NCBI GenBank assembly: GCA_963920575.1
Contig: OY986967.1
Coordinates: 18,208,094-18,272,093, forward strand
DNA from: Narthecium ossifragum
Lineage: Eukaryota > Streptophyta > Magnoliopsida > Dioscoreales > Nartheciaceae
DNA: 64,000 nucleotides
Reading direction: 5' to 3'
The notes beneath the pieces were generated by a model. The model was not told the origin of the DNA. It saw only the letters and a program-made list of their open reading frames with translations, and searched no databases. How positions within the stretch are numbered: the first letter of the stretch is position 1; each line of letters begins with the position of its first letter. Positions 9,654-19,465 of this stretch are shown piece after piece. The position numbers and the translations under genes are program-made.

Positions 9654-12055
9654 TGTGAGGACCCGCCCCTCTTTTCCTTTGGCTTGTGGTTGACCACAAG
9701 GGCAATTTGGAAAATTGCGCATTGGCGGTTGTTTCACACTGGGTGTGCACACACTGACCTTGGTTGATGCTTGTGTTTGCTTAGAAAGGTTAGGTGGACC
9801 CGAGAATGAAAGTTCTGGGCTTGGGCTTGTGTTTCAGCCCAAGTTTGCCTTTCTGGGAATAGAGATCGATCCCTTGTCAAGGAAGATCGATCCCGATGGC
9901 TAGTCGGATCGATCCCGCATGCAAGGAAGATCGATCTCTCTGTGCCTGGAAGTCTTTGACGGTGGAGTTCGAAGGACGGCCACGGCGATGGCCGTCGCTT
10001 CCCCTGTCAGGGGAGGGGAGACTTTTGCTCCCCTCCTTCGCCTTTTCCCCGCCTTCGTCGGCTTTCCCCGGCCTTATCCCCTTCTCCTCCTCCCTTCCTT
10101 TCCCTTCTTCTTTCTTCTTCCTCCCGGGCTTTGTTTTCTTCCCCTGTTCCGGCAGCTCCCTTTCCTCCTCCGTTCTCCCTCCTCCGGCCACCGTTCTCGG
10201 AGCTTGAAGGCTCGTTGGAACCGTGACGGCGTGAGGAAGATCCTAGGCTAGGCTTCGTGGATCGAAGCAGCTCTGTGGAGGTAGGGTTCTCACTCAAAGA
10301 CTATGACTGTTTTAAAGGTTTGAAATCCGGTTTTGATTTTCGATAGATCTCTCTATGGAGTTGATGTTTTTCGGATTTGAGGCCTTGAGTAGCTTCATGG
10401 TGTTTGGATCGATCAGCCCACCAAGTTTGGTGAGGTTTGGTTGCGGATTTCTGGCGACTTTCCTCGTCGTCCGCCCGCCGATGAACCCATCAGGATCGAT
10501 CTCATGGGATGAGATCGATCCCGTTTGGGATGGCACGCCCCGCCCGAGCGGGAGCGATCTCCCCGGGAGGGAGATCGATCCCTTGGCGGTTGGCGTCGGC
10601 GCATCAAGGGGTCACATACGAGATCGATCTCCATATGGGTGGAGATCGATCCCGTTTGGGTGACCGGGACGGGTGCTTCTAACCTCGAGGAAGATCGATC
10701 CCACTGCTACATGGGATCGATCTCCTTCGACGCAGGGAAGACTTTTACTTGTTTTAAATGCGGTTTTGCCCGCGGGGCTTCGCATGTAAGTGGTTTTGAC
10801 GGTTCTGCCCTTGGGGCTTATCATGTTACTCCTCATGCTTAAGTGCTTATCGCTTTGTGGTGGAACCGAGAGGGTGATGCCTCTCGGGATGTGTAGAATA
10901 AATGGGATGTCGGTATGCCCTTTATCTCTTAGTGGTGAACCGAGGAAGTCACGATCCTCGGGAGTGCTTAGACTAAATGGGCCGAAGGTGTGCCCTTGTT
11001 ATGTTGCCTGTTACTGCTTTATATTTATCTTGCCCTGCTTCTTGTGCATTAGACATGCTAGTTCGGACTGGGTGGGGTTGACTCGTGGACTTCGGTGATC
11101 AAGGGCTAAGTGGTGGATGCCGTTACCCGACTTGCGTCCCCGTGTTGGTGTCCAGCAAGGGTAAGGGTGTCCTACAGGTATCGTCTGGCCCACCCTGTGT
11201 CAGGGACCGTCGGAGGTGGTCCAGTCCTCGAGCAGTGGCTGTCGGAGGGACGTATGTTGGGCAGGAACCCTGGGAGAAGAGAAACATCGATGGGATCGAT
11301 GGACTCCCTGGCTAGACTTAGTCTTTGGTCGGGAGTTAGGGGTCGTGTTGGCTTCGCTGCTTGAAGTACTGAGAGATGGTAGTCTTAACCACGGTCGTTC
11401 CGCCAAGTGTGGAGATCTCGCTTGGAGAAGGGTGTCCTACTAGTAGCGCCATGTCCACCCTGTGTCAGGGATTGTCGGAGTTGCCCACCCCTGAGCAGCG
11501 GTTGTCGGAGGGGCGTACTTGGGACAGGAACCCTTCGGGTTATTGATGGGATTTATGGGATCCTTGGCAAGCCTCAGTACTTGGCTTCAGAGTTGGTTCG
11601 TTTGGGTTTGCCTTCTTAGTGAGAGTGGTAGAGTAGGACCCTACTGAGCTGTTGCTCATTCCTACCTGGACTGTGTTGTTTGCAGGTGCAGGTCCCAGCT
11701 CCTCTCCGGTGCTTCCCCGTCGGTCGTCTCGTGGTAGCGCGTCGGCTCCTGGCCATGTCTGAGGGTCAGGAGGGTTTTATTTGTGCCTTTGCGGAGACCC
11801 CGGTGGGTGTTGTAGCTTTTTGGGGGACTGTTGTTGATCCATTGTAAATCTTGTTGTATTAGAACTCTTGTTAACTCTATTATATCTGTTTTGTAATAGA
11901 TGTTGTTAAGTTTGCTTCCGCCTTGTTCTTGTTGTCAGCTGTTTCCGCCAGCTGTGTGTTAGTTTCAACTGTTTCCGCCAGTTGAGGCTAGTAGTTGTAG
12001 GTCTTTCCCCCTCGTGTCCCGGCCCGGCTTGGCGTCCGCGGGCCGAGGCGCGACA
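9654..12055 (+). mobile_element. Solo LTR, family A (gypsy-type), 2402 bp
   Basis: Starts TGTGAGGACCCGCCCC and ends GGGCCGAGGCGCGACA, flanked by a perfect 5-bp duplication TACAT (9649-9653 and 12056-12060), with no internal region. It carries twelve GATCGATC palindromes: four at 9863-9940 and eight at 10408-10725. An internal direct duplication of about 185 bp (11161-11345 and 11425-11610) is diverged. A pyrimidine-rich block at 10080-10190 precedes a region rich in CCGCCGG-type GC. It is related in both termini to the LTRs of the gypsy element at 36604, but differs in the middle, so it is a distinct subfamily. Confidence 0.9.
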
Positions 12056-12060
12056 TACAT

Positions 12061-12339
12061 GGTAGAGAGAGATAGAGAGAGTGAGGTAGAGAGAGAGAAT
12101 GGGTAGAGAGAGGCTAAGGAGGGAGGCCTCCTGAATGCCACCTATTGGGGTACATGCACATGACATGTACCTCAATCAAAGCCCATTGATTTATGCTGAG
12201 ACAATGATTAGTTTTAATATTCTCAGGTTAAAACTTGGTGATTTAAGGATCAAATCATCCTTAGCCTTGAACTTTGTCCGTAAGATCCGGCCTTTCGAAC
12301 TAGCTAGCTTAGCTCAATTAATCATCAGTATTTGTTAGT
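12061..12339. other. Flanking DNA with a GA-rich simple repeat
   Basis: The target of the solo LTR insertion. 12063-12115 is a GAGAGATAGAGA-type repeat; the remainder has no recognisable feature. Confidence 0.4.
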
Positions 12340-12741
12340 TAAAATAGATAATTGGTGTTTACACCAAATTTATGAAATTTGTCGATGGGTACACCCCTAT
12401 CATTAGATTTAAGATCTTAACACCATTTTACATCAGTTATGAATAGTTATGGTTGGTTATATAATTTTGATGACTTTTTTACCCCTATGATAAGCCAAAT
12501 CCTAATCCCAACTATAACTTCATCACCCCCCTCCCTTTTCCCTTTCTCTTACTGTCATCTTCCTCCATCATCCCCCTCCCTCTCACCCTCCTCTCACCCT
12601 CCTCTCCCCCAGCACCCTCTCCCCCGCCACCCGGCTAGCCACCATCGAGAAGTCAGTACACCCCCCCGTCGACGACGACAGGGGGGTCAACACGATGTCT
12701 GACCAAATCGAGATGGGCATGGGCGGTGTTGCCCGTCGTCT

Positions 12742-12925
12742 CCGCCGCCGCGATCAAGAAGTGTGCCGCCTCCGATCCATCGTCGTCGGAGGTCTTCGTG
12801 ACGGACGACGCTTCCTATGTCTACTCCGACCCCGGCCACTCCTTTCAGATATTCGGCTTCGCAGACACATCCACATACCCCGTCCCCATGAACAGCTTCA
12901 TCCAGCAAATTTGGGCATGGATATG
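12742..12925 (+). pseudogene. Fragment of a plant non-specific phospholipase C (NPC) gene
   Basis: NPC enzymes hydrolyse membrane phospholipids to diacylglycerol (family knowledge). One frame reads EVFVTDDASYVYSDPGHSFQ, then a short stretch ending PVPMNSFIQQ. The DPGHSFQ signature and the following PxPMxxFxQQ motif occur in this order and spacing in plant NPC proteins, though residues between them look deleted here. The frame stops at 12926. Upstream and downstream sequence is not NPC. It is a captured exon piece inside a transposon-like unit, not a gene. Confidence 0.6.
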
Positions 12926-13132
12926 AGAGGTCTGTGAAGGGATGGATATGAGCATGAGAAAGAACAGGGACTGTGAAGAACATGGACTGTGAAGCTAAGG
13001 CCATTTTCTTTGATCAAGAGAGGACACACCAATCATTTCTCATGAGAGGTATGTGAAGAAATTTATGGTTTATGTGATTGAAGCTGGGTGGTGGATGTGT
13101 TGACAAGGTGAAACAATGCAAAGGCTTAAAGC

Positions 13133-14258
13133 CTTCTCTCTACTCTCTTCTCTCTGCTCAAAAAACATACGCTCTCCTCTTCCTCTTTTCTCTTTTCTCT
13201 CTACTCTCTTCTCTCTGCTCTTTTCTTAGTTCTCTTTTCTATGTTCTCTTTTCAAAATTCTCTTTTCTCTCTACTTTCTTCTCTCTTTTCTTTTCTTAGT
13301 TCTCTTTTCTCTCTCCTCTCTTCTATGTTCTCGTTTCAAAATTCTATTTTCTCTTTTCTCTCTACTCTCTTCTCTCTGCTCTTTTCTTAGTTCTCTTTTC
13401 AAAATTCTCTTTTCAAAATTCTCTTTTCTCTCTACTGTCTTCTCTCTTCTCTTTTCTTAGTTCTCTTTTTTCTTTTCCCTTTTCTCTCTTCTATGTTCTC
13501 GTTTCAAAATTCTCTTTTCTCTTTTCTCTCTACTCTCTTTTCTATTCTCTTTTCTTAGTTCTCTTTTCAAAATTCTTGTTTCAAAATTCTCTTTTCTCTC
13601 TACTCTCTACTCTCTTCTTTTTTCTCTCTTCTATGTTCTCCTTTCAAAATTCTCTTTTCTCTTTTCTCTCTACTCTCTTGTCTCTGCTCTTTTCTTAGTT
13701 CTCTTTTCTATGTTCTCTTTTCAAAATTCTCTTTTCTCTCTACTCTCTACTCTCTTCTCTTTTCTTAGTTCTCTTTTCTCTTTTCTCTCTTCTATGTTCT
13801 TTTTTCAAAATTCTCTTTTCTCTTTTCTCTCTACTCTCTTCTTTCTGCTCTTTTCTTAGTTCTCTTTTCTATGTTCTTTTTTCAAAATTCTCTTCTCTCT
13901 ACTTTCTTCTCTCTTTTCTTTTCTTAGTTCTCTTTTCTCTTTTCTATCTAGTCTCTATGTTCTCTTTTCTCTTTTCTCTCTACTCTCTATGTTCTCTTTT
14001 CTCTCTTCTATGTTCTCTTTTCAAAATTCTCTTTTCTCTTTTCTCTCTACTCTCTTCTCTCTTCTCTTTTCTTAGTTCTCTTTTCAAAATTCTCTTTTCT
14101 CTCTACTCTCTTCTCTCTGCTATTTTCTTAGTTCTCTTTTCTATGTTCTCTTTTCAAAATTTTCTTTTCTCTCTACACTCTTCTCTCTCCTCTTTTTCTT
14201 AGTTCCCTTTTCTCTTTTCTCTCTTCTATGTTCTCTTTTCAAAATTCTCTTTTCTCTT
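13133..14258. repeat. 1.1-kb pyrimidine-strand satellite
   Basis: Nearly pure C/T on the plus strand, built from shuffled modules: TTTTCTCTCTACTCTCTTC, TCTCTGCTCTTTTCTTAG, TTCTCTTTTCTATG and TTCTCTTTTCAAAATTC. The modules recur about every 60-110 bp in varying order, so it is a higher-order minisatellite rather than simple (CT)n. Long low-complexity frames here are not genes. Confidence 0.9.
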
Positions 14259-14279
14259 GACATGGGAGAAGGGGCAGAA

Positions 14280-14720
14280 AGAACAGAGGGAACTCATTGA
14301 CAGGGGAGAAGGGGCAGCAAGAACAGAGGGACCTCGTTGACAGGAGAGAAGTGGCAGCAAGAATAGAGGTGGGGCAGAGCCCGAAGTTGTCGTTGTTGAT
14401 CCGGGCAACGCCGGGGGCGTAGTGGGAGAACTCCACGACGATCTCGTCGACGGTGATACTTGGTGACGGTCACATATTCTTAACTGTCGTGCCCTTCTTC
14501 TCGCCGCAACCATCGCAACCGTTCTTCTTAGGATGATGCGGATCCATCGACATGGCCTAGCGTTTGGAGCTTCTAAGGCGCGTTCATGGCGTTTGAATGA
14601 GAGGTTGAGGAGCAAAAGGAGAGCGTTCATGGGGGGTTTGAAGGAGACGGGAGGTGGAGGAGCTAGAGGAGGCGGATGGGTGACAGTGAGGAGGCGAGAA
14701 GAGAGGAAGAGGAGGAGGAG
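14280..14720 (-). pseudogene. GC-rich coding-like patch, possibly captured sequence
   Basis: A GGGAGAAGGGGCAGCAAGAA motif repeats three times at 14265-14365 (about 47-bp period). Next to it one minus-strand frame (about 14445 down to 14360) reads EIVVEFSHYAPGVARINND, which looks protein-like but which I do not recognise. A captured exon is possible; chance is not excluded. Confidence 0.25.
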
Positions 14721-14849
14721 GAGGAGAGCGTATGTTTTTTGAGGCTGTTGTAGGAGGGGGGTATATGTGTCTTTTGAAGTGGTAGATGGTGTTAAGGCCC
14801 CAAAAATTATATTTGGTGTTTTTTTAACGGGATAAGTCTAGTTTATGGT

Positions 14850-15098
14850 GCCGACGCCCCTTCCCCCTTGTTAAAACCTCTTTAATTAAACTAGCTAGAA
14901 GAAAAGCTCGAACTAAGAACCTCCTGATTAATAAAATGCTAATTTTGTTATCAAAGAAATTGTTGAATGAAAAGCTTCTAGAAGAGAATTTTGCTCGATC
15001 AGTCTACTCATCAAATATACCATGGAACATTTGGTTGGGCTAAAAATAAAGGCAAAAGAGATCGAAAAATAAATACAAATTAAAATAAATGCCGGTCT
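14850..15098. other. Unannotated spacer
   Basis: AT-rich, nothing recognised. Confidence 0.4.
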
Positions 15099-15304
15099 CT
15101 CCTGTTTGGTTCGGGGTTAGGGGTAAGGGGGTTAAGGAGAATATGAGGATAGAAAAAATGAGGATAAGAAATGGGAGTAGAAAAAAATAAAGAAGAATGT
15201 GACATGTAGAATAGTAGTAACCCCGTAATCATTGTTTTGGTATTTGGTGAAAAAATAGGGATAAAATGAGGGTAATCTTCTTAACCCCATTGCCAAACAA
15301 GGGC
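15099..15304. mobile_element. Small MITE, GTTTGG...CCAAAC type
   Basis: Left end CCTGTTTGGTTCGGGGTTAG and right end reverse-complementing to CCCTTGTTTGGCAATGGGGT; interior A-rich. The same end types recur at 17105-18136 and 24561-24638. Flanks share TCT but no secure target duplication. Confidence 0.5.
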
Positions 15305-15309
15305 TGTCT

Positions 15310-16019
15310 AGCTAGCTAACATATTGAGAAGAGAAATAGGGCAGCTAGCTAGTCTGATCTATCTGAGTGACATGCCAACCAAGCTACGAAACTCATATGA
15401 ATACCTATGATAGGAATTCGCCAACCAACCCTTCAATTCATTACTGCTTGTTTTCATTTGTCAAACAGTTTTCGGGCTACGACTATTGGTTAATTAATGT
15501 GACTAAAACTTCAAAATGAAACAAATCATAAATCTAAAGCTACATTTGAAACAAGACTAATGTCGGCAGAATGACCCACGTTAAACTAAAATACTTTTAG
15601 GCCTAATGACGCCGACGGTTAGTTAAAATGCTGCTGTCAATTAGAATATGAAATGATTTAGTGAGTAAAATAATGTCATCTGATAATAACATCTAGTTTG
15701 GTATCACCTGAGGAAAAGAAGATTGATGATGTTGGTCTATTGGTGGAATTTGAAAGCAATATATCAATGACATGTTTGGGCTATATATATATTGCAAGCT
15801 GGTATACATGAAAGGAAAGGTTGCATTCATTTCAAGGCAGAAACAGGATTAGTGAAAGCTACTTCTAACCTTATGATGTCGATTCTTACTCAGCTGAGTT
15901 TACAAGGTTTTCTCACGGATAGTGGTCAGTCTTATTCTTGATGCATGATATCCTTCACGATTCGAACCCCTAAACTTAGGAACCAGGGGGGTCTGTCCCT
16001 ACAGGTTGCCCAACATGGC
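15310..16019. other. Unannotated spacer
   Basis: No coding or mobile structure that I can defend. A GGTTCGAATC-like B-box on the minus strand near 15960 could be a remnant of a tRNA-derived SINE. Confidence 0.3.
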
Positions 16020-16444
16020 TAGGGGTGAGCAGAATCGAACCGAACCGAACCGAACTAGTTTGGTCCATTCGGTTCGGTTTTTTCGGTTTTTCGGTTCAGT
16101 TCGGTTTTGGGATGTATGAAAAGTTCAGGTTTCGGTTCGGGTTCGATTCTTTAAAAAAAATTCGGTTCGGTTCGGATCAAAACCGAAGTTTTCATACATG
16201 CCTTAGCCTATGAACCTATGGTCTAAAACGTTCGGTTCGGTTCCAAAAAATTCGGTTCGGTTCGGAACCGAACAAAAGTTCGGTTCGATTATTGGAACCG
16301 AACAATTTCGGTTCGGTTCCAATTGATTTGGAACCGAACAATTTCGGTTCGATTCGTTCATAAGTTCGGTTCGGTTCTTTAAAAGCAGAATCGAAAAAAA
16401 TTCGATTCTTCGGTTCTGGACCGAGAACCGAATGCTCACCCCTA
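16020..16444. mobile_element. hAT-like MITE made of CGGTTCGG repeats, 425 bp
   Basis: Perfect 12-bp inverted ends TAGGGGTGAGCA (16020-16031) and TGCTCACCCCTA (16433-16444). The body is an array of CGGTTCGGTT on the left half and its complement AACCGAACCG throughout, so it folds back on itself. Flanks AACATGGC and AGCCTGGC resemble a worn 8-bp target duplication. The ends match the TAGGGGTG family of plant hAT MITEs. Confidence 0.75.
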
Positions 16445-16771
16445 AGCCTGGCTATGATGTGCGCCCTTAATCGGATTTGTTAGCCTCTTAGTTTAACTTA
16501 TCAAAAAAAAAAAGAACCCTGACCCTACGCAGGAGGAGCTTACAAACATTAACTGCACCACCACATTGCTTTAGTGGCATGGAATCAAGTTTGGATTCCA
16601 TTAGGTGGTTGGAAATTTCACCCGGTGGAGAAGTGTTTTCTTTAGGGGTGATTGGTTCGTAGGAAATTGAATAGTTTCATAGATTCTTTTAACTTTTTGG
16701 CATTTGGAGTGGAAAAAAAATCAAATGAAAAGCAGACTCCCATCTTCCCAGGAACTCTTGATTTCTACATT

Positions 16772-16817
<46 letters not shown>

Positions 16818-17104
16818 TCGTTTTTCCTTGTACTTTTCTCTCTGGACTTTTTTTTTTATCAAGTGTGATTATTTGAATGAGAATCTTCTAAATTACTAGT
16901 TTCCCAGAGCACAACTACACATATAAAACTAGAAGTCACTCTTTATAAACTTCCTTTCTAGACTGTTAATGTCCATGGGCTTGCATTGGGCCAATTTGAC
17001 CAAGGTTGGCTAAAGCCTAAAAGGCAAGCCCAGACCGGCGCTTCCACACATGCATCCATGCATGGGCCTCATGGAAAATGGGTCGATTTGGGTTAGGGTC
17101 TTCG
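16445..17104. other. Spacer with a (TA)n microsatellite at 16775-16815
   Basis: About 20 TA units at 16775-16815; no gene seen in the rest. Confidence 0.6.
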
Positions 17105-18136
17105 CCCCCGTTTGGTTCAGGGTCAAGAGGAATGGCTTAAGGGGCTAGGAGTAAAAAAGTGAGGATAAGAAATTGAGGTAGACTTAACCCACTTTTGACG
17201 TTTGGCATAGAAATAAGGGTAAGTTAGTGGGTTAAACTTGGGATAAGAGTAAAAGTTATAAAATATATAGTATTATAATAATGGGTAACATAGTGGGTTA
17301 AGATTATAATATTAAAATTAATTATTAAGTTAATTAAAATGTTCATCATAAAGTGTAATAAATATATAAAATTGCATCAATGCATCCCCATGCGAACCCA
17401 CTTATATTAATATAATAATAATATTTTAATATTTATTATTAAAATAATATAAAATAATGTTTGTACACATCAATGCATCCCCATACAGACCCACTTATAT
17501 TAATATAATAATAATATTTTAAATATTTATTATTAAAATAATATAATATAAAATATTTTTTCATTATGTAGACCAATAATGATATGACATGTGGCATGTG
17601 GACCCACTTATATTAATATTTTATTATAATAACATATGAATAATATTATTTAATACAATACGTATATAAAAAAATTACTATGCGTGCGCAAAAGTTTTTA
17701 TACGCTCATAAAAACGCATATAAAAATGTTTATGAGCTCACAATAATATTTACACATAGAAAAATAAACACGCACAAAAAATGTTATTATGCACGTAAAC
17801 ATTTTTATACCATCATAAAAATATTTGCATGTATTTTTAGAAGCGCATAAAAAAGAATTTCCCATGCGTAGTGTATTAAATAATATCAATAACATATTAT
17901 TATAATAAAATATTAATATAGGTGGGTCCCACATGCCACGTGTTATACCATGATTGGTTCACATCATGTAAAAAATATATTATTCTATCATTATTTATAT
18001 ATTGACTTCATCACAATAATATTAGAATATATTTGATTGGTGTAAATGAGAGAGAAGCTTAACCCCATTTTTAGATTTAACCCATATTAACCCCAAAAGC
18101 TTAACCCTAAACCTTAAACCCCGTTGCCAAACCCGT
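17105..18136. mobile_element. MITE-like element with AT-rich fold-back core
   Basis: Left end CCCCCGTTTGGTTCAGGGTC, right end CCCGTTGCCAAACCCG. The core has a tandem duplication of about 80 bp (17385-17462 and 17464-17545) starting near GCATCAATGCATCCCCAT and continuing into a palindromic ATATTAATATAATAATA stretch; a third copy lies at 18825-18905. Boundaries approximate. Confidence 0.5.
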
Positions 18137-18221
18137 TATACATATAAGGCGAGTGAGTACATGTATATATAAACCCATCCCATTTGTATATTTATAGTAT
18201 ATACTATTTTATACGAGACTT
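18119..18221 (+). repeat. 103-bp direct repeat, left copy
   Basis: Matches 24618-24721 with few differences, starting CCCCGTTGCCAAACCCG and ending near TACTATTTTATACGAGACTT. The two copies bracket a 6.4-kb segment. Confidence 0.8.
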
Positions 18222-18229
18222 GATTGCGT

Positions 18230-18560
18230 TTGGTTGTGGGATAGTCTATTCCGGGATTAGAGGTGACATGGATTAGTAACCCGGGATAAGTTGTGGGATA
18301 AAATTTATCTCATTTTGGTGTTTGGTTGAAAAAGTGGAGATAAGGAGGTAATGATTAATTGGGATCGGTGAGGTGAAAAGTAAATTAATAATATTGGTTG
18401 AAAAAAGTGGAATAGGAATAGGGATTGGTGAGGTGGAAAGTAAATTAATAATATTGGTACTTGAATTAATAATATGATAATGCATAAATATTCACATTGG
18501 CTTTAATAAATTACTTAATAATATAATAATACATATTATATTAATTAAAGTATAATATTA
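18230..18560. mobile_element. Left part of a CCGGGATTA-type MITE
   Basis: Begins GCGTTTGGTTGTGGGATAG and contains TCCGGGATTAG. At 24480-24560 the inverse order occurs, reverse-complementing to GCGCCCTGTTTGGTTCTGGG then CCCGGGATTAG. The two may be the ends of one element that swallowed the sequence in between. Confidence 0.4.
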
Positions 18561-18619
18561 CCATCCCACCCGTTCGACGCCTCCTCCTGCTAATCTCTCT
18601 CATATCAACACCCACTTAT

Positions 18620-18773
18620 TTGCCATCTCCGATAGACGCCCGCTCCTTCGCTATCGTCGGCATCGATGCCCGCTCGTCCTCAACCAGGTCGTATGGCTTG
18701 GCGGTGTTGAGAGTGTCTTGTCGGCGTCGTGGCCGCCGGCGACGTACACGTGACCTCCACTTCCAATGGACGC
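18620..18773 (-). pseudogene. F-box/kelch-repeat gene fragment
   Basis: Two minus-strand frames together read like one kelch repeat of the plant F-box/kelch family: GGHVYVAGGHDADK in one frame (18770 down to about 18722), then TLNTAKPYDLVEDERASMP in another. The VxVAGGHD...A.AYD pattern fits the KMD-type F-box proteins that turn over type-B ARRs or PAL (family knowledge). A small deletion explains the frame change. Start, F-box and other repeats are absent. Probably a captured fragment in a transposon. Confidence 0.6.
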
Positions 18774-18824
18774 AAAAAATGATCTCTTCGCCACATGGCA
18801 TAGCATGATAACGTGGCATGGTTA

Positions 18825-19465
18825 TACACATCATTGCATCCCCGTACGAACCCATTTATATTAATATAATAATATTATTTTAATTTATATTATTAAAATA
18901 ATATAAAATAGAAAGAGCAAACCCATGCCCCTTCCTTATCCTCCGCTGTGACCAGTAGTTCATGGAGCCTGGATGATGGCTCATGCGACTGCGACTGCTT
19001 ACTTCCCCGCCACTGCCATTATCCCACCTCACCGCATCCACCGCCATCTCTCTCCGGCGACAATGCTACCAAGACCCCTCGCCGCCGCTAGCTCACCCTC
19101 ACCCACGGTCACCTGCGGTGCCCCCTCTCCCTTCAGTCGCCATCCAGCCCACAACAACTCCAGACCACACTGCGACGCCGATTCGACACTGCCGACCTCC
19201 CTGCTCGCTTGTACCCTGCAAGCTCCGCCCCTTCTCTCGAAGCCAGTGCCGCCACCTCTCTAACTCACCGTCTCATACCACCATCTCTAACTCACCGTCA
19301 CCTCCACAAATGATTGAGAGTTGTCAGTGGCGCAAGGGATATCGAGGAAGACCGGAGCGGTGTAGGAATGTCGGAGAGTAGTTGCGGGGAAGATGAAAAA
19401 GGAGACGAAATCCGGCAAAAATCTCACTAGATCTACCCTTTCCCGGTGAGCTCCACCTCTCCTTC
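18825..19465. other. AT-rich repeat copy followed by GC-rich non-genic DNA
   Basis: 18825-18905 is the third copy of the CATC(A/C)TTGCATCCCC plus ATATTAATATAAT repeat. 18960-19460 is GC-rich with open frames on both strands but no recognisable product. Confidence 0.4.

Larger units (their letters stand above)
12340..14840. mobile_element. Probable gene-capturing DNA transposon (Pack-MULE-like), bounds tentative
   Basis: The two ends share inverted sequence: left has ACACCAAATTTAT and CTTAACACCAT, and the right end reverse-complements to AACACCAAATATA and CTTAACACCATC in the same order. The interior holds a phospholipase C fragment (12742-12925), a pyrimidine satellite (13133-14258) and a GC-rich coding-like patch (14280-14720). 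I find no clear target duplication, so class and limits are inference. Confidence 0.45.

Noticed and set aside
9877..10842. Overlapping open frames on both strands, rich in Arg, Ser, Asp and Ile
   Set aside because: They are translations of GATCGATC arrays and pyrimidine tracts inside LTRs; the same kind of peptide (RSISxDRS) appears in every LTR with an array and in several frames.
15955..15980. tRNA gene from a GGTTCGAATC-like B-box
   Set aside because: No A-box at the right distance and no cloverleaf can be drawn; at best a SINE remnant, and the nearby A run at 16502 has the opposite orientation.
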